A stretch of DNA of 20,224 nt, from the NCBI GenBank assembly GCA_946539475.1, contig CAMNHM010000035.1, positions 1 to 20,224 of the forward strand, written 5' to 3'. A program made the position numbers and the translations under genes. Shown piece after piece: positions 1-6,796 of this stretch (the first letter of the stretch is position 1; the number at the start of each line of letters is the position of its first letter). Under the pieces are notes generated by a model. That model was not told the DNA's origin, searched no databases, and worked only from the letters and a program-made list of their open reading frames with translations. The DNA is from an uncultured Prevotellaceae bacterium. GTDB lineage: Bacteria; Bacteroidota; Bacteroidia; Bacteroidales; Bacteroidaceae.

Positions 1-4
1 TTTC

Positions 5-604
5 CTACAGCTGCTGCAGGCGTGCGATGTACTTGCCGAGGATGTCGAACTCGAGGTTGACCACGGAGCCCACACGGATGTCGCAGAAGTTAGTGTGCTC
101 GAATGTGTAGGGGATGATGGCCACCTGGAAGGTGTTGGAAGTGGGATTGCAGACGGTGAGGGAGACCCCGTTGACGGTGACGGAACCCTTGTCGACGGTG
201 AAGTAGCCCTTGAGGGCCATCTCTCGGTTTTCGGGATACTCGAAGGTGAAGTAGGTGGAGCCGTCGGCATCGTCCATGGCGATGCAGCGTGCTGTCTGGT
301 CGACGTGTCCCTGCACGATGTGGCCGTCGAGCCGGCCGTTCATGAGCATGGATCGCTCCACGTTGACCTTGTCGCCCACCTGCAGCAGGCCGAGGTTGGT
401 GCGGTCGAGGGTTTCCTTCATGGCAGTGACGACGTAGTTAGAGCCCTCGATGGCAACGACGGTGAGGCACACACCATTGTGGGCCACACTCTGGTCAATC
501 TTCAGTTCGTCGACAAAGGAGCATGTGAGCGTAAAATCGATATTCCCGCGGTCTTTCCTGATGGCTACGACGGTAGCAAATTCTTCGATGATTCCAGAAA
601 ACAT
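5..604 (-). CDS. ribE: Riboflavin synthase, alpha chain
   Basis: Catalyses dismutation of two 6,7-dimethyl-8-ribityllumazine molecules to riboflavin plus a pyrimidinedione, the last step of vitamin B2 synthesis, in the cytoplasm. The 199-residue product has the usual length for the family and shows the two tandem lumazine-binding barrels: it opens MFSGIIEE, has NGVCLTV at residues 43-49 in the first barrel, GHIVQGHVD at 94-102 at the junction, NGVSLTV at 145-151 in the second barrel and PYTFEHT at 165-171. The start is fixed by the conserved MF(S/T)GIIEE terminus. The gene follows the 6S-like RNA by about 33 nt, with a short A/T-rich repeat in between and no promoter box of its own, so it may depend on read-through from that RNA. 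No FMN riboswitch is visible upstream. Confidence 0.97.
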   Translation of the reverse strand: MFSGIIEEFATVVAIRKDRGNIDFTLTCSFVDELKIDQSVAHNGVCLTVVAIEGSNYVVTAMKETLDRTNLGLLQVGDKVNVERSMLMNGRLDGHIVQGHVDQTARCIAMDDADGSTYFTFEYPENREMALKGYFTVDKGSVTVNGVSLTVCNPTSNTFQVAIIPYTFEHTNFCDIRVGSVVNLEFDILGKYIARLQQL

Positions 605-613
605 AACTGATAA

Positions 614-634
614 CTATTCACTATTCATTATTCA
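614..634. repeat. Three 7-bp tandem repeats (A/T-rich leader of ribE)
   Basis: Three consecutive copies of a 7-mer (CTATTCA, CTATTCA, TTATTCA on the plus strand) occupy the gap between the U-tract of the 6S-like RNA and the ribE start. On the ribE transcript they give an unstructured, G-poor, A/U-rich leader. Bacteroidota lack Shine-Dalgarno sequences and favour A/U-rich, unstructured leaders, so a role in translation initiation is possible but unproven. Confidence 0.6.
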
Positions 635-636
635 CT

Positions 637-656
637 AAAAAAGCGGGTGCGTGCCG
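637..656 (-). terminator. Closing stem plus U-tract at the 3' end of the 6S-like RNA
   Basis: The 3' arm of the closing stem (644-656) is followed at once by G, C and six U residues (637-642 read on the minus strand). The stem is long-range, joining both ends of the RNA, so it is not a textbook local hairpin. Termination may therefore be partial, which bears on ribE expression. Confidence 0.5.
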
Positions 657-828
657 ATGATTTGGTGAAAACTCCTGTTTCACATGATGTGGGTGCTCTC
701 CGTCGTTGTAATCCACCGGCATCAAGATGCTCTCCCGAGGGATGTGGCCCGCCATTGGCAAGAGAAGCTGGCCCGATTGATTTTTTAATGTAGAGTATCC
801 CGATCTATGCGGCACGACCCGTTTGTAT
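637..828 (-). ncRNA. ssrS: 6S RNA-like regulatory RNA
   Basis: A discrete transcription unit of about 190 nt lies on the minus strand, with a consensus promoter upstream and six U residues at the end. The 5' arm at 810-821 (RNA CGGGUCGUGCCG) pairs with the 3' arm at 644-656 (CGGCACGCACCCG), leaving one bulged C. An inner arm at 761-774 (GGG, then GCU, then CUCU) pairs with 691-701 (GGAGAGC, then CCC). Between the two stems is a large bubble whose 3' strand carries a perfect 6-bp hairpin at 665-683 (GUGAAA/UUUCAC). A rod with a closing stem, central bubble and long apical arm is the known plan of 6S RNA, which mimics an open promoter and sequesters sigma70-type RNA polymerase. The family call rests on shape, size and context, not on a covariance search. 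It may correspond to the Bacteroidales-specific RNA motif described in the literature; I could not check this. Confidence 0.72.
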
Positions 829-833
829 GCGTG

Positions 834-865
834 CAAAGGTAAGGCTTATTGTTGAATCGGCCAAA
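834..865 (-). promoter_or_regulatory. Bacteroidota-type promoter of the 6S-like RNA
   Basis: Read on the minus strand, a TTTG box (862-865) is followed by exactly 20 bp and then TACCTTTG (834-841). This matches the Bacteroidota primary sigma consensus (-33 TTTG, -7 TAnnTTTG). Transcription would start near 828. The promoter begins 15 bp after the stop codon of the sensor gene. Confidence 0.85.
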
Positions 866-880
866 CCTTTTAATACTTTT

Positions 881-3586
881 TTAGTTTTCTTCTGGCTGCG
901 AGGCATCAATCACCTCATAGTCGTCGGTGGTAATCTCCTCGTTGGCGTTGTCGTCGATCTCGTCGAGCTTGGAGCGTCGCCGGGGGAGCATCCTGCGGAT
1001 CTTGCTGCGGAAACGGTAGCAGAGCCAGGCGGCGGCCAGGAGTATCAGCAGGAGGTATATCCAGAGGGCTGCGGCCGAGAAGAGCGGGTGGGACGGCACG
1101 ACGACGGTGATGGTACGCATGTCGTACTTTTCGGGCGACTCAAGCAGGAAGGCCTTCACCTTGAACTTGTAAGTGCCTCCAGGAACGCCAGAGAAATAGA
1201 CGGTGCGGTCTTTGCCCACATTCTTCCAGTCGTCGTCGTAGCCCTCGAGCATGTACTGATAGTGTACGCGGTGCTGCAACTGGTAGTTGAGTGCTGCCAC
1301 CCGGAATCCGAACACGCTGTTGTGGCTGGGCAGGACTATCTCCTTGCTCTCGGGAGGGTACGTCTGGAAGTTGTCGTTGAATCGCGGGCTCTGTATCTCG
1401 CCGTTGAGGAAGAAGTCGGTGATGCGGAGCTTGAGCAGCGAGCCAGTGGCGTTCATCAGCTTCTTGCGGTCCACGAGGTAGTAGCCGTTGAGGGTGCCGA
1501 AGAGGATGCGGTCGTTGTCGAGGGCCGCTGCTGCCGAGTTGCCTTCCGAGAGCATGGTCTCGTCGACGCCATCGAGGCTGGAGAAGGTGGTGAAGATTTT
1601 CTTTTCGATGTCGAAGGAGCAGATGATGTGGTCGGTACCGAACCAAGCATTGCCGCGCTGGTCGAAGGTGATGCTGCGTATCTCTTCAGAGGGTAGCCCC
1701 GACTGGGCGTTGTAGGTCTCGAAGAGCCAGCGGCCTTCGCCGTCCTGTCCTGTGGTGCTACTGATGCCTCCGCCCATGGTGCCCACCCACATGTTGCCTT
1801 TGTGGTCGAGGGCCAGACAGACCACGTCGTTGCACATCAGCATGCGGTTCTGGTCGTCGGGGTCCTTCAGCCGCTCTACGCTGAGCTTGCCCTTGTCGTA
1901 GGAGCATACGAGGATGCCGTCTGTGGTGCCTGCCCACACTTTGCCGTACTTGTCGAGTGCCAGTGCCCTCACCTTGAGGAACGAGTTGAAGGGGTAGCCG
2001 TTCATGTCGTTGTCGTGGTGGAGGAATACCTCCCGGCCCTCCTTCCTGGTGAGCAGGTTGACACCGCCCCCGTAGGTGGCCACCCAGATGTTGCCTTGCT
2101 TATCCTCGATGGCCAGATAGGCGCTGTTGGAACTGAGGCTGTATTTGTCGCTTTCCACGTGGCAGTAGCGCTTAATAGACCATCCGCCGTCCTGGCGTGC
2201 TGACATCTTGAAGACGCCATGGTCCTTGGAACAGAGCCAGTAGTTGCCCTTGGAATCCTTCGTGATGCCATAGAGTCGGCCCAGGGGGTGGCCCTCGTCG
2301 TCGTTATGGATGAGGGTGCGGGTGCTGTCGCCACGGATGATGAAGAGCGTGTTGTTCTTGTTGCCCAGCAGTAGCAGCTTGCGCTGACGGTCGTAGTAGA
2401 TGGCACGAATCTCATTCTCGAGGGTGGTGGTGGCATCGGGCACGGGGCGTATCCTGACGATGTTGTTCTTCAGGATTTCCAGTTTCTCCAGCCCGCGCCG
2501 ACTGGTGGATTCCCATACGACACCTTCGGGCAGCTCGAGGGATGCATTGACGGTGTTGGACAGGTTCCAGGGATTCGACGGGTCGTTGTGGAAGTATACC
2601 ACCTCATCCTTCTCGCGGTCGTAATAGCCGTAGCCGCCATGGTTCATCCTGACCCACACCACGCCGTTGGCCTCGCGGAATACGCCGCCCCGTCCATCGA
2701 ATTCGGGCACGAGCACGGTCTGCTCGTAGAATCGCTCATTGCCCGCCTCGGTATTCAGCCGGTATGCTCCCATGCGGTCGTCGCAGAACCAGATGAGTCC
2801 GTGGCTGTCGATGAACATGGAGAAGATGGCCAGTCCGTTGGGCTTGCGTATCAGTTCTGGCTGCTTGCCGTAGGCGAAGGTGTAGATACTGCCTTGCGAG
2901 GTGGCTGCGAAGATATTGTAGCCGTTAGACTGCAGGCAGGAGATATGCTCACTGGGTAGTATACCTTCCTTCTCGATGCTGAGGTTGCTGCGGTCGAGGC
3001 GATGGATGCCTTTGTCGGTGCCGAGCCAGATGTCGTTCTGATAGCCTTCGGCCATGCTGGTGATGGTGAGTCCGCCAGTGGTGGCGAGCTCGCGTTTCAG
3101 TCCCCGGCGGTCGAGTCGCATGATGTAGAGCCCGGCTCCCTCGATGGTGATGAGCACATCGCCGGTGGTGGTGACGAGGATGGGCGAGTTGGTGCGGAAC
3201 TCCTCATAGCCGGCAATGCCTTCGAAGGGGTTGATGATCTTGTCGGTGGTGCGGTTCATGACGAATACCCGCCCGTCGTACATCTGCATCCATACGTTCT
3301 GCGACTGGTCGATGGCCAGGTCGAGGATACGGTTGTGCAGATTCTTGATATGGCTGGCGTTACCCGTCTTGTAGTTGTAGAAGTTGAATCCGTCGAAGCG
3401 CGACAGGCCGTTCCAGGTGGCCACCCAGAGGTAGCCGTAGTCATCTTGGTAGATGCCTGAGATGGCATTGCTTGTCAGACCGTCGTCGGTGGAGAAATGT
3501 GAGAGTGAAGCCTGCAGTTGCTGGCCCTGTATGGTCAAGATGCTGGCGCATGCCAGGATGCTTGCCAATAATCGTTTTTGTATCAT
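881..3586 (-). CDS. Periplasmic Reg_prop/Y_Y_Y sensor-like protein without a kinase domain
   Basis: Predicted 901-residue membrane-anchored periplasmic protein. It has a signal peptide (about residues 1-21), then many two-component-regulator propeller blades of the form W-[VLA]-[AG]-T-x-x-G (for example YLWVATWNGLSRFDG near 52, and others spaced to about 700). A Y_Y_Y domain follows (about 764-835, with YQYMLEGYDDDW), then one transmembrane helix (about 838-857) and a 44-residue tail that is basic next to the membrane and acidic at the end. This is the extracellular half of a Bacteroidota hybrid two-component system sensor, which normally binds glycan fragments and signals to a cytoplasmic histidine kinase. 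No kinase, receiver or HTH domain follows: the frame stops cleanly and the next promoter starts 15 bp later. The ATG at 3586 was chosen because it gives the signal peptide and sits behind a good promoter. The open frame extends further upstream, but that part lies antisense inside the next gene. Signalling function is uncertain. Confidence 0.88.
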   Translation of the reverse strand: MIQKRLLASILACASILTIQGQQLQASLSHFSTDDGLTSNAISGIYQDDYGYLWVATWNGLSRFDGFNFYNYKTGNASHIKNLHNRILDLAIDQSQNVWMQMYDGRVFVMNRTTDKIINPFEGIAGYEEFRTNSPILVTTTGDVLITIEGAGLYIMRLDRRGLKRELATTGGLTITSMAEGYQNDIWLGTDKGIHRLDRSNLSIEKEGILPSEHISCLQSNGYNIFAATSQGSIYTFAYGKQPELIRKPNGLAIFSMFIDSHGLIWFCDDRMGAYRLNTEAGNERFYEQTVLVPEFDGRGGVFREANGVVWVRMNHGGYGYYDREKDEVVYFHNDPSNPWNLSNTVNASLELPEGVVWESTSRRGLEKLEILKNNIVRIRPVPDATTTLENEIRAIYYDRQRKLLLLGNKNNTLFIIRGDSTRTLIHNDDEGHPLGRLYGITKDSKGNYWLCSKDHGVFKMSARQDGGWSIKRYCHVESDKYSLSSNSAYLAIEDKQGNIWVATYGGGVNLLTRKEGREVFLHHDNDMNGYPFNSFLKVRALALDKYGKVWAGTTDGILVCSYDKGKLSVERLKDPDDQNRMLMCNDVVCLALDHKGNMWVGTMGGGISSTTGQDGEGRWLFETYNAQSGLPSEEIRSITFDQRGNAWFGTDHIICSFDIEKKIFTTFSSLDGVDETMLSEGNSAAAALDNDRILFGTLNGYYLVDRKKLMNATGSLLKLRITDFFLNGEIQSPRFNDNFQTYPPESKEIVLPSHNSVFGFRVAALNYQLQHRVHYQYMLEGYDDDWKNVGKDRTVYFSGVPGGTYKFKVKAFLLESPEKYDMRTITVVVPSHPLFSAAALWIYLLLILLAAAWLCYRFRSKIRRMLPRRRSKLDEIDDNANEEITTDDYEVIDASQPEEN

Positions 3587-3615
3587 TAGTCTTATGTTTT
3601 CGTCATTATTGCGTG

Positions 3616-3646
3616 CAAAAATAAATATTTTCTGCGAAATATCAAA
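3616..3646 (-). promoter_or_regulatory. Promoter of the sensor-like gene
   Basis: On the minus strand, TTTG (3643-3646), a 19-bp spacer and TATTTTTG (3616-3623) match the Bacteroidota promoter consensus. The expected start is about 25 nt upstream of the ATG at 3586. It lies back to back with the promoter of the divergent epimerase-like gene. Confidence 0.75.
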
Positions 3647-3666
3647 GGAAAATCTGATTTTTTCCG

Positions 3667-3674
3667 TATCTTTG
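3667..3674 (+). promoter_or_regulatory. -7 box of the epimerase-like gene
   Basis: TATCTTTG on the plus strand fits TAnnTTTG and ends only 14 bp before the ATG at 3689, so the mRNA leader would be very short (roughly 5-10 nt). No TTTG -33 box is present at the right distance; that stretch instead holds the -33 box of the opposite promoter (3643-3646). This suggests the two promoters may compete or be co-regulated. Confidence 0.55.
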
Positions 3675-3688
3675 CAAAAAATTACCAA

Positions 3689-4753
3689 ATGATAGGCAAA
3701 AAAATATGTATAGTGGTGGGTGCGCGTCCGAACTTTGTGAAGGTGGCCCCGCTGATGAGAGCTATCCGGCAGTCGAGCGTGATGTCGTGTGTGTTGGTGT
3801 ATACTGGACGTGAGGATGACCCGACGCTTGAGCCCTCGCTCTACGATGACCTTGAGATGACGCCGCCCGACTTCTATCTGGGTGTCGACAGTATCAGTCT
3901 CAACGAGATTACCAGTCGGGTGATGAGCGAGTTTGACCGTTTCCTCGACATCCATCCCGCAGATGTGGTGATTGTCGTCGACGACTTGGCCTCGACGATG
4001 GCCGCTGCCATCGTGACGAAGAAACGCGGCATTCGCCTGGCCCATCTGGTGGCTGGCACCCGCTCGTTCGACATCAACATGCCCAAGGAAATCAACCGTC
4101 TGGTGATTGATGCTCTGAGCGACTATCTCTTCACGGCAGGTGTGCGCAGTACGGGCATTGCCACCCGTGAGCAGTCGGAGTCGTCGCACACATATATGGT
4201 GGGCAATATCCTGATGGACTCTCTCCGCTACAATCATAGCAGATGGAAAAAACCTGATAGTCTGCCGCAGCTCGAAGAGGGCCGCTATCTGGTGTTTACC
4301 CTCAATCGCAAGGCGCTGATGGAACATCGTGAGAATCTGGTGGAGATGCTGCATGCCATTGTGGAGTCTGCAGGCGGTGTGACGGTGGTGGCACCGCTTC
4401 GGGGTAATGCCCGTAAAATAGTTGAGGAAAGCGGTGTCAACATGTTGGTTGTGAATCCTTTAAGCTACTTGGAGTTCGGCTGGCTGACATCCCGGGCCAT
4501 GGGCGTAATTACCGATTCCGGCAACGTGGCCGAGGAGGCTACCTTCAACGGTGTCCCCTGTATCACGCTCAATCACTATACTGAGCATCAGGAAACGGTC
4601 AGCGTGGGTACCAATGTGCTGGTCGGCGAAGATGCGGGGAAGTTGCGCGATGCGGTAAAGAAAATGGTCAACGGGGATTGGAAGAAAGGCGCCCTGCCTG
4701 ACCGTTGGGATGGTCGTACGGCAGAGCGCATCTTGCAGATCCTGTTAAATTAA
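3689..4753 (+). CDS. Divergent homologue of non-hydrolysing UDP-GlcNAc 2-epimerase
   Basis: A 354-residue WecB/MnaA-like GT-B fold protein. Family landmarks are present: GARPNFVK at 11-18, a D-x-x-S-T motif at 99-103, TDSG at 275-278 followed by EEA, and VGTNVLVG at 306-313. Known E. coli WecB catalytic residues are D95, E117, E131 and H213. Here D95 aligns with D99, but E117 (HVEAG) is V121 (HLVAG), E131 (PEE) is K133 (PKE), and H213 (T-x-H-R) is N206 (TLNR). The T-E-R-P-E motif has also become TEHQE. The fold is therefore clear but ordinary UDP-GlcNAc/ManNAc epimerisation is doubtful. It could have another nucleotide-sugar substrate or a binding role. It is divergent from the sensor-like gene and convergent with fbp (27-bp gap). 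The ATG follows closely behind a TATCTTTG box. Confidence 0.85.
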   Translation: MIGKKICIVVGARPNFVKVAPLMRAIRQSSVMSCVLVYTGREDDPTLEPSLYDDLEMTPPDFYLGVDSISLNEITSRVMSEFDRFLDIHPADVVIVVDDLASTMAAAIVTKKRGIRLAHLVAGTRSFDINMPKEINRLVIDALSDYLFTAGVRSTGIATREQSESSHTYMVGNILMDSLRYNHSRWKKPDSLPQLEEGRYLVFTLNRKALMEHRENLVEMLHAIVESAGGVTVVAPLRGNARKIVEESGVNMLVVNPLSYLEFGWLTSRAMGVITDSGNVAEEATFNGVPCITLNHYTEHQETVSVGTNVLVGEDAGKLRDAVKKMVNGDWKKGALPDRWDGRTAERILQILLN

Positions 4754-4780
4754 TAGTTCCCGGCCTTTGCCAGGACAGGA

Positions 4781-6796
4781 TTAGTTACGTTTCTCGGTGA
4801 GAATGCCGTGACGATAGGCGTAGAGCAGCTCCTTGAGGTCTGCCACCTGCGCCTTCAGCTCTCGGCCTTTGTCGGTATCTGCCACGAGCATGCGGTGGGC
4901 CGACATTTCGACAATCTGTGTGGTCGACTTGATATCCGTCTCGCGTACGATGGCGTCGCGCTGGCTGGTGAAGGGCTCGTGCTGTACGAGCTGGAAGCCT
5001 CGTGAGTGGTATACGAGCGTATAGCCGGCAATGCCTGTCTCGTTGTGATATGCCTCTGAGAATCCGCCATCGATGACCATCAGTCGTCCGCCGGCCTTGA
5101 TGGGATTCTCGCCCTTTGACGCATGGACGGGCACGTGGCCGTTGATGATGTGGCGATTAGGTCCCTCCACACCGAAGGCATCGAGTATGCGGTCGCAGAT
5201 CTCGGCAGAGTCACGCAGCTTGAAGTAGTTGCCCTTTTCTTCCTTGTAAGTTTCCTTGTCGCAAAGGAAATAGCGCTCAAAGGTGGCCATCTTCGACTTG
5301 TCGAAGAGTGGTGAGTCCTTGCCGCACCAGAGGTAGAGGAAGTAGTCGCGGGCGTAGTCGCGGGGGTATTCTGCCGGCGATGTCTGCTGTTCGGCTGTGT
5401 TGCGGTCGTTCTGGAAAGCAGCGCGTATCATCATGCCGATATTGTGCATCAGCTGCTTGCCCTCGTAGCTCTTTCCTGGATAGATCTCCACGGGCTTGAG
5501 CGATCCGTCGTCGTTGAGGGGAATGGAAGCGTGGAAGAGGAGGTTGGAGTTGTGGATGGCATACATGCAGCCGTGAGAGAGCAGGGTGCGCATATGCTTG
5601 TGGAGCTTCTCGCTGATGCGGAAGGAGTGGTGCAGCTTCTGCATGAGCAACTGCTCCTCGGGTGTCAACTGGTTGGGTGCTGTCGGGTCGATGGTGGGGA
5701 AATGGCAGCTCTTCATCTCGTATTCATGGCCGTCGATGGTGCATGTCTGGCGCTCATAGTCGATGGCATCGAACAGGCAGCGATCCTGCATCCTCCATTC
5801 AGGATGCCGCATGAAGATGCGGGCTTCCTCCTTGAGCTGGATGATGGTGATGGCCTTGTGCATACGGGCCGTCAGCTGGAGGGTCTTGTCGTCCATGCGG
5901 GGATCGGGCTTCAGCAGACGTGGCATAAACTCCTCGCAGGGGTCGTCGCCGTAGACTTCAAGCGCAAAGGTGGCCAGCGGTACGAGGTTGATGCCGTACT
6001 CCTCGATGGTCGACAGGTTGGAGTATCGCAGACAGAGGCGCAGTACGTTGCAGATGCAGGCATCGTTGCCTGCCGATGCTCCCATCCAGAGAATATCGTG
6101 GTTGCCCCACTGGATATCCCAGGAGTGATACTGTCGCAGGGTGTCCATAATCTTGTGGGCTCCCGGGCCTCTGTCGTAGATGTCGCCCAGGATGTGGAGC
6201 TGGTCGATGGCCAGTCTCTGTATGACATTGCAGATGGCACAGATGAAATCGTCGGCGCGTCCCGTAGAGATGATGGTATTGACAATGACGGCCACGTAGG
6301 CAGCCTTGTCCTGGTCGTCTGTTCGCTCGTGGAGCAGTTCCTCGATGATATAGGAGAAGTCCTCAGGCAGCGACTTGCGCACCTTGCTACGAGTATACTT
6401 GCTGCTGACATCGCGGCACACCTTCACCAGCTGATGGATGGTGATGCGATACCAGTCGTCGATGTCCTCCTCTTGGGCCTTGATGAGTTCGAGCTTCTGC
6501 TCAGGATAGTAGATGAGGGTGCAGAGTTCTTTCTTCTCCGACTCCCGTATGTCGTTGCCGAATAGCTCGTTAACCTTTCGCTTGATGTTTCCAGAAGCAT
6601 TTTTCAGCACGTGCTGAAAGGCTTCGCTCTCACCGTGTATGTCAGCCAGGAAGTGCTCCGTACCTTTGGGCAGGTTCATGATAGCCTCCAGGTTGATGAT
6701 CTCCTTGGCCGCATCGGCAATCGTGGGGAACGACTGTGAGAGCAGCTGTAGGTAGTGGCGGTCGGCTTCGATGTCGTAATGATGCTTGGATGTCAT
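4781..6796 (-). CDS. fbp: Fructose-1,6-bisphosphatase, class III
   Basis: Hydrolyses fructose 1,6-bisphosphate to fructose 6-phosphate in gluconeogenesis (cytoplasmic). This 671-residue protein belongs to the Firmicutes/Bacteroidota class III family, a calcineurin-type metallophosphatase unrelated to class I/II enzymes. The metal-binding signatures are all present: DIH at 52-54 within a conserved ADIHGE block, GDIYDRG at 204-210 and GNHD at 231-234. Length matches the family (about 640-670). The start ATG overlaps the stop of the upstream glycosyltransferase-like gene by 4 bp (ATGA), implying translational coupling. It is the last gene of the long minus-strand run and faces the epimerase-like gene, with only 27 bp between the two stop codons and no convincing terminator hairpin in that gap. 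Confidence 0.96.
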   Translation of the reverse strand: MTSKHHYDIEADRHYLQLLSQSFPTIADAAKEIINLEAIMNLPKGTEHFLADIHGESEAFQHVLKNASGNIKRKVNELFGNDIRESEKKELCTLIYYPEQKLELIKAQEEDIDDWYRITIHQLVKVCRDVSSKYTRSKVRKSLPEDFSYIIEELLHERTDDQDKAAYVAVIVNTIISTGRADDFICAICNVIQRLAIDQLHILGDIYDRGPGAHKIMDTLRQYHSWDIQWGNHDILWMGASAGNDACICNVLRLCLRYSNLSTIEEYGINLVPLATFALEVYGDDPCEEFMPRLLKPDPRMDDKTLQLTARMHKAITIIQLKEEARIFMRHPEWRMQDRCLFDAIDYERQTCTIDGHEYEMKSCHFPTIDPTAPNQLTPEEQLLMQKLHHSFRISEKLHKHMRTLLSHGCMYAIHNSNLLFHASIPLNDDGSLKPVEIYPGKSYEGKQLMHNIGMMIRAAFQNDRNTAEQQTSPAEYPRDYARDYFLYLWCGKDSPLFDKSKMATFERYFLCDKETYKEEKGNYFKLRDSAEICDRILDAFGVEGPNRHIINGHVPVHASKGENPIKAGGRLMVIDGGFSEAYHNETGIAGYTLVYHSRGFQLVQHEPFTSQRDAIVRETDIKSTTQIVEMSAHRMLVADTDKGRELKAQVADLKELLYAYRHGILTEKRN

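Noticed and set aside
621..836. 71-codon open frame on the minus strand between ribE and the sensor gene
   Set aside because: It coincides with the structured RNA, its start codon overlaps the promoter/start-site region, and the product has no recognisable domain. Base pairing explains the sequence better than coding.
605..880. FMN riboswitch upstream of ribE
   Set aside because: The conserved RFN blocks are not present. The structure fits a rod-shaped 6S-type RNA with its own promoter and U-tract.
3587..4354. N-terminal extension of the sensor frame to a 1157-residue protein
   Set aside because: The extra ~256 residues lie antisense inside the epimerase-like gene and would bury a good signal peptide and promoter. 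The ATG at 3586 gives a sensible secreted protein.
4754..4780. Possible bidirectional terminator between the epimerase-like gene and fbp
   Set aside because: Only a 3-bp GGC/GCC stem or a long-range 5-bp match is visible, with no T-tract on either side.
5444..6565. 373-codon plus-strand frame antisense to fbp
   Set aside because: It is a shadow of the GC-rich third positions of fbp, with a low-complexity Val/Leu/Gly-rich product and no family resemblance. The same applies to 827-1696 and other plus-strand frames opposite the large genes.
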